The translations under genes and the position numbers were made by a program. From the NCBI GenBank assembly GCA_964634325.1, contig CAZWJF010000006.1, forward strand, positions 1-64,000: 64,000 bases of DNA, read 5' to 3'. The notes below the pieces were generated by a model, which was not told the DNA's origin, did no database searches, and saw only the letters and a list, made by a program, of their open reading frames with translations. Below are positions 61,750 through 64,000 of this stretch, piece by piece; the stretch's first letter is position 1, and each line of letters begins with the position of its first letter. This DNA is from JAJXWB01 sp964634325. Lineage in GTDB: Bacteria > Pseudomonadota > Alphaproteobacteria > Rhizobiales > Beijerinckiaceae.

Positions 61750-62924
61750 TCGCATTCGGCTTCGCCGCGATTACGCTTGCAATCTGGCTGACGCTGGTTC
61801 TTGCGCGCGGCTATTTCTGGCAAGCGTGCGAAAGCGACGACAGCCTGCCGATCATCGCCGACGCCGAAGCCCGCGAATTGCGCGTCACTGCGATCGTGCC
61901 GGCGCGCGACGAAGCCGAAACGATCGCCCGCTGCGTGACGAGCCTGCTGCGGCAAGAATGCGCCGTTCGATTCGACGTCGTCGTGGTCGACGACCAGAGC
62001 AGCGACGGCACGGGCGATATCGCTCGCGCCGCCGCGCAGGCGTTTGGCGCGGCGGATCGGCTGACGGTGCTGCGCGGCGAGGACCCGCCGACGGGATGGA
62101 CCGGCAAGTTGAACGCGATGCGGGCTGGTCTGGCTCTTGTCGACGCCCGTCCGATCGGGGAGCGCGCAGACTACATTCTGTTCACCGACGCCGATATCGA
62201 ACATGCGCCTGATGTGCTCGGGCGGCTCGTCGGCGGCGCGGAGCGCCAAGGCTTGACCCTCGTCTCGCTGATGGCGAAGCTCGCCTGCGTCAGCCGCGCC
62301 GAGCGATGGCTGATTCCGGCCTTCGTGTACTTTTTCCAGATGCTCTATCCTTTCGCATGGGTGAACGATCCGCGTCGCCGCATTGCAGCTGCGGCGGGAG
62401 GCTGCATGCTGGTGCGACGCGACGCGCTCGCGCGCGCCGGCGGGCTCGACGCGATCCGCGCCGCGTTGATCGATGATTGCGCGCTGGGCGCTGCGATGAA
62501 GGCGACAGGCCCGATTTTCCTCGGCCTGACCCGACGCGTGACAAGCTTGCGGCCTTATCCGCGCCTGGCGGACATACGTCGCATGATCGTGCGTTCGGCC
62601 TACGCGGAACTCGATTATTCGCCGCTGAGATTGGCCGGCGCGACGCTCGGCATGGCCGTGACTTTCCTCGCGCCCGTGGTCCTCGCCGGCCATTCCGATC
62701 CTGCGACCGGCATGATGGCGCTCGGCGCCTATGTGATGATGGCGCTATCCTATCGGCCGATGCTTCGGTTCTATGGGCTTGGCGCGTGGCGAGGGTTGTT
62801 CCTGCCCGCGATCGCGGCCGTCTATATGGCGTTTACGCTGGAATCCGCGCTCGCCCACTGGCGCGGCGAAGGCGGGGCCTGGAAAGGCCGCTTTCAGGCG
62901 AGCGCCGGGAGCGGCGGAAAATGA
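61746..62924 (+). CDS. hpnB: Hopanoid-associated glycosyltransferase HpnB
   Basis: The 392-residue protein is a family 2 glycosyltransferase with an N-terminal membrane helix (IAFGFAAITLAIWLTLVLARG), a GT2 domain (VPARDEAETIARCVTSL, VVDDQSSDGTGD, and the DxD in FTDADIEHAPD) and three C-terminal membrane helices from about 300. It is thought to add a sugar to the hopanoid side chain. It overlaps hpnA and hpnC by four bases each, so translation is coupled. Confidence 0.93.
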   Translation: MIAFGFAAITLAIWLTLVLARGYFWQACESDDSLPIIADAEARELRVTAIVPARDEAETIARCVTSLLRQECAVRFDVVVVDDQSSDGTGDIARAAAQAFGAADRLTVLRGEDPPTGWTGKLNAMRAGLALVDARPIGERADYILFTDADIEHAPDVLGRLVGGAERQGLTLVSLMAKLACVSRAERWLIPAFVYFFQMLYPFAWVNDPRRRIAAAAGGCMLVRRDALARAGGLDAIRAALIDDCALGAAMKATGPIFLGLTRRVTSLRPYPRLADIRRMIVRSAYAELDYSPLRLAGATLGMAVTFLAPVVLAGHSDPATGMMALGAYVMMALSYRPMLRFYGLGAWRGLFLPAIAAVYMAFTLESALAHWRGEGGAWKGRFQASAGSGGK

Positions 62925-63799
62925 GCGAGGTCTCGGCCGCGGCCTCCGGCAAGTCGCACCGCGACGAGAATTTTCCCGTCGCCGCCTTGCTTGCGCCGCG
63001 CTATCGCGCGCCCGTGCTCGCCTTCTATCATTTCGTGCGTGCGGCCGACGACGTCGCCGACCATGCGACGTTGCCGGCGGAGCGAAAGCTCGCCTTGCTC
63101 GAAGGCCTCGCAAGAGCGTTGACCGGCGAAGCCCCTGCCGATCCGGTCGCGGAACCCTTGCGCCGCGCGCTCGCAGAGCGCGGCTTGACGCCGCGCCATG
63201 CCCTGGACCTGATCGAAGCGTTCAAGCTGGACGTGACCAAGACGCGCTATCGCAACTTCGCCGAACTGATCGACTACTGCCGTCTGTCGGCGATGCCGGT
63301 CGGCCGCTTCGTCCTCGATCTGCATGGCGAAAGCCGCGACACATGGGCCGCTTCGGACCAATTGTGCGCGGCGCTGCAGATTATCAATCACCTGCAAGAC
63401 TGCGGCGAGGACTATCGCGCGCTCGATCGCGTGTACATTCCGGCGGATGCGCTTTCGGCGCAGGGCGCAAGCGTCGACATGCTGGGCGAGCCGAAGTCGC
63501 CTGCGCCCTTGCGCGCGACGATCGTCGACCTTGCGCGGCGTACGCAGGAGCTGCTGCGACAGAGCGCGGTCTTTCCGTCGCAAGTGCGCGATCTGCGGCT
63601 GGCGATGAACGTCGGCGCGATCCAGAAGCTCGCCGAAAGGCTGACGGAAAAGCTGCTGACGCACGATCCATTGTCGCAAGAGACGCACGCGTCGAAGGGC
63701 GCGTTCGCCGCGACCGCGCTCGTCGCCGCTGTTTCGGTCGCATTGCGTCGACTGCCGTTGTTTCACGCGCTTGCGCCCGAGCAAGGACATCGCCGATGA
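62921..63799 (+). CDS. hpnC: Hydroxysqualene synthase HpnC
   Basis: The 292-residue protein is a squalene/phytoene-synthase-family member. It carries the first aspartate-rich motif in VRAADDVADH and the second region in NHLQDCGEDYRALDRVYIP. HpnC converts presqualene diphosphate, made by HpnD, into hydroxysqualene. It overlaps hpnB and hpnD by ATGA junctions. HpnC and HpnD are similar in sequence; the order hpnC-hpnD and the N-terminus HRDENFPVAALLAP support this assignment. Confidence 0.93.
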   Translation: MSEVSAAASGKSHRDENFPVAALLAPRYRAPVLAFYHFVRAADDVADHATLPAERKLALLEGLARALTGEAPADPVAEPLRRALAERGLTPRHALDLIEAFKLDVTKTRYRNFAELIDYCRLSAMPVGRFVLDLHGESRDTWAASDQLCAALQIINHLQDCGEDYRALDRVYIPADALSAQGASVDMLGEPKSPAPLRATIVDLARRTQELLRQSAVFPSQVRDLRLAMNVGAIQKLAERLTEKLLTHDPLSQETHASKGAFAATALVAAVSVALRRLPLFHALAPEQGHRR

Positions 63800-64000
63800 C
63801 CGATGTCGTCGATGCGCCGGCGCGCGCGGCCTCCGGCTCTTCGTTTTACGCTGGCATGCGCATTCTGCCGCGCGACAAGCGCGAGGCGATGTATGACGTC
63901 TATGCGTTCTGCCGTGCGGTGGACGACATCGCGGACGGCGATGCGGCGACCGACGATCCGGCCGCCGCCATGAATCGCTGGCGCGCCGCGATCGACGCGA
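63796..64000 (+). CDS. hpnD: Presqualene diphosphate synthase HpnD (5' part only)
   Basis: Only the first 68 residues are in the window. They include SSFYAGMRILPRDKREAMYDVYAFCRAVDDIADG, which is the squalene/phytoene synthase start with the first aspartate-rich motif (diagnostic: DVYAFCRAVDDIAD). HpnD condenses two farnesyl diphosphates to presqualene diphosphate. The ATG overlaps the hpnC stop. hpnE, which would complete squalene synthesis, presumably lies beyond the edge. Confidence 0.92.
   Translation, partial: MTDVVDAPARAASGSSFYAGMRILPRDKREAMYDVYAFCRAVDDIADGDAATDDPAAAMNRWRAAIDA

Overview
The window is high-GC alphaproteobacterial DNA. It is densely coded, with many 4-base ATGA or 1-base TGATG overlaps between stop and start codons and frequent GTG or TTG starts. 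Hopanoid genes (shc, hpnG, hpnH, hpnN and hpnABCD), a CbbR regulator divergent from a class I fructose-bisphosphatase, a Tad-type envelope protein and a CtrA-type TTAA-N7-TTAA site point to the Hyphomicrobiales (Rhizobiales), perhaps a Beijerinckiaceae, Methylocystaceae or Methylobacteriaceae relative. The genus cannot be fixed from the sequence alone. No rRNA, tRNA, CRISPR array, insertion sequence or phage gene was seen.

Layout. 0-4.3 kb (minus): a hydroxyacid dehydrogenase-type gene cut by the window edge, then a transglutaminase-like gene overlapping a fused ATP-grasp/alpha-E gene (an amidoligase-type pair). 4.4-9.6 kb (minus): a 2-oxoacid:ferredoxin oxidoreductase operon, in order a GltD-like iron-sulfur flavoprotein, KorA, KorB and a carboxymuconolactone-decarboxylase-like protein. 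9.9-19 kb: first hopanoid block, shc-hpnG on plus, then hpnH and hpnN diverging, with a GGDEF-EAL protein and a small secreted protein between. 19-28.7 kb: a DUF2147 gene behind a CtrA-like site, an SDR, an aldo/keto reductase and a TetR regulator, diverging from a biotin-dependent acyl-CoA carboxylase/acyl-CoA dehydrogenase operon. 29-33 kb: thioesterase, cbbR, fbp, phosphotransacetylase and an SGNH hydrolase. 33-36.4 kb: a TPR protein and a Tad-domain protein. 36.4-50 kb: CoA-transferase, 2-hydroxychromene-2-carboxylate-isomerase-like protein, an SDR lacking its catalytic Tyr, an M14 carboxypeptidase, a collagen-like membrane-anchored protein, an LLM oxidoreductase/NTF2/pseudo-HtrA operon, a MATE exporter, and a thiolase/HMGS-OB-fold/SDR operon. 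50-60.5 kb: a small HhH protein, thioesterase plus acyl-CoA ligase, serine hydrolase, histidine phosphatase, SDR, glycosyltransferase, a pair of acyl-CoA dehydrogenases and a quinone oxidoreductase. 60.7-64 kb: second hopanoid block, hpnA-hpnB-hpnC-hpnD, each junction an ATGA overlap, with hpnD running off the edge.

How the genes fit together. HpnD and HpnC carry out the first two of the three steps from farnesyl diphosphate to squalene, Shc cyclises squalene, HpnH and HpnG build the extended side chain, HpnA and HpnB are linked to head-group modification, and HpnN moves hopanoids to the outer membrane. Most of 20-29 kb and 36-60 kb looks like CoA-thioester catabolism of one or more branched or alicyclic acids: activation (ligase, CoA-transferase), several acyl-CoA dehydrogenases including a probable catalytic/non-catalytic pair, a carboxylase, SDR-type hydroxyacyl-CoA dehydrogenases, and a thiolase with an OB-fold partner. 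No enoyl-CoA hydratase is visible. The substrate is unknown. The items most worth a second look are the degenerate HtrA-like protein, the collagen-like protein beside a carboxypeptidase, the HMGS-like/OB-fold fusion without a nucleophilic Cys, and the uneven acyl-CoA dehydrogenase pair.
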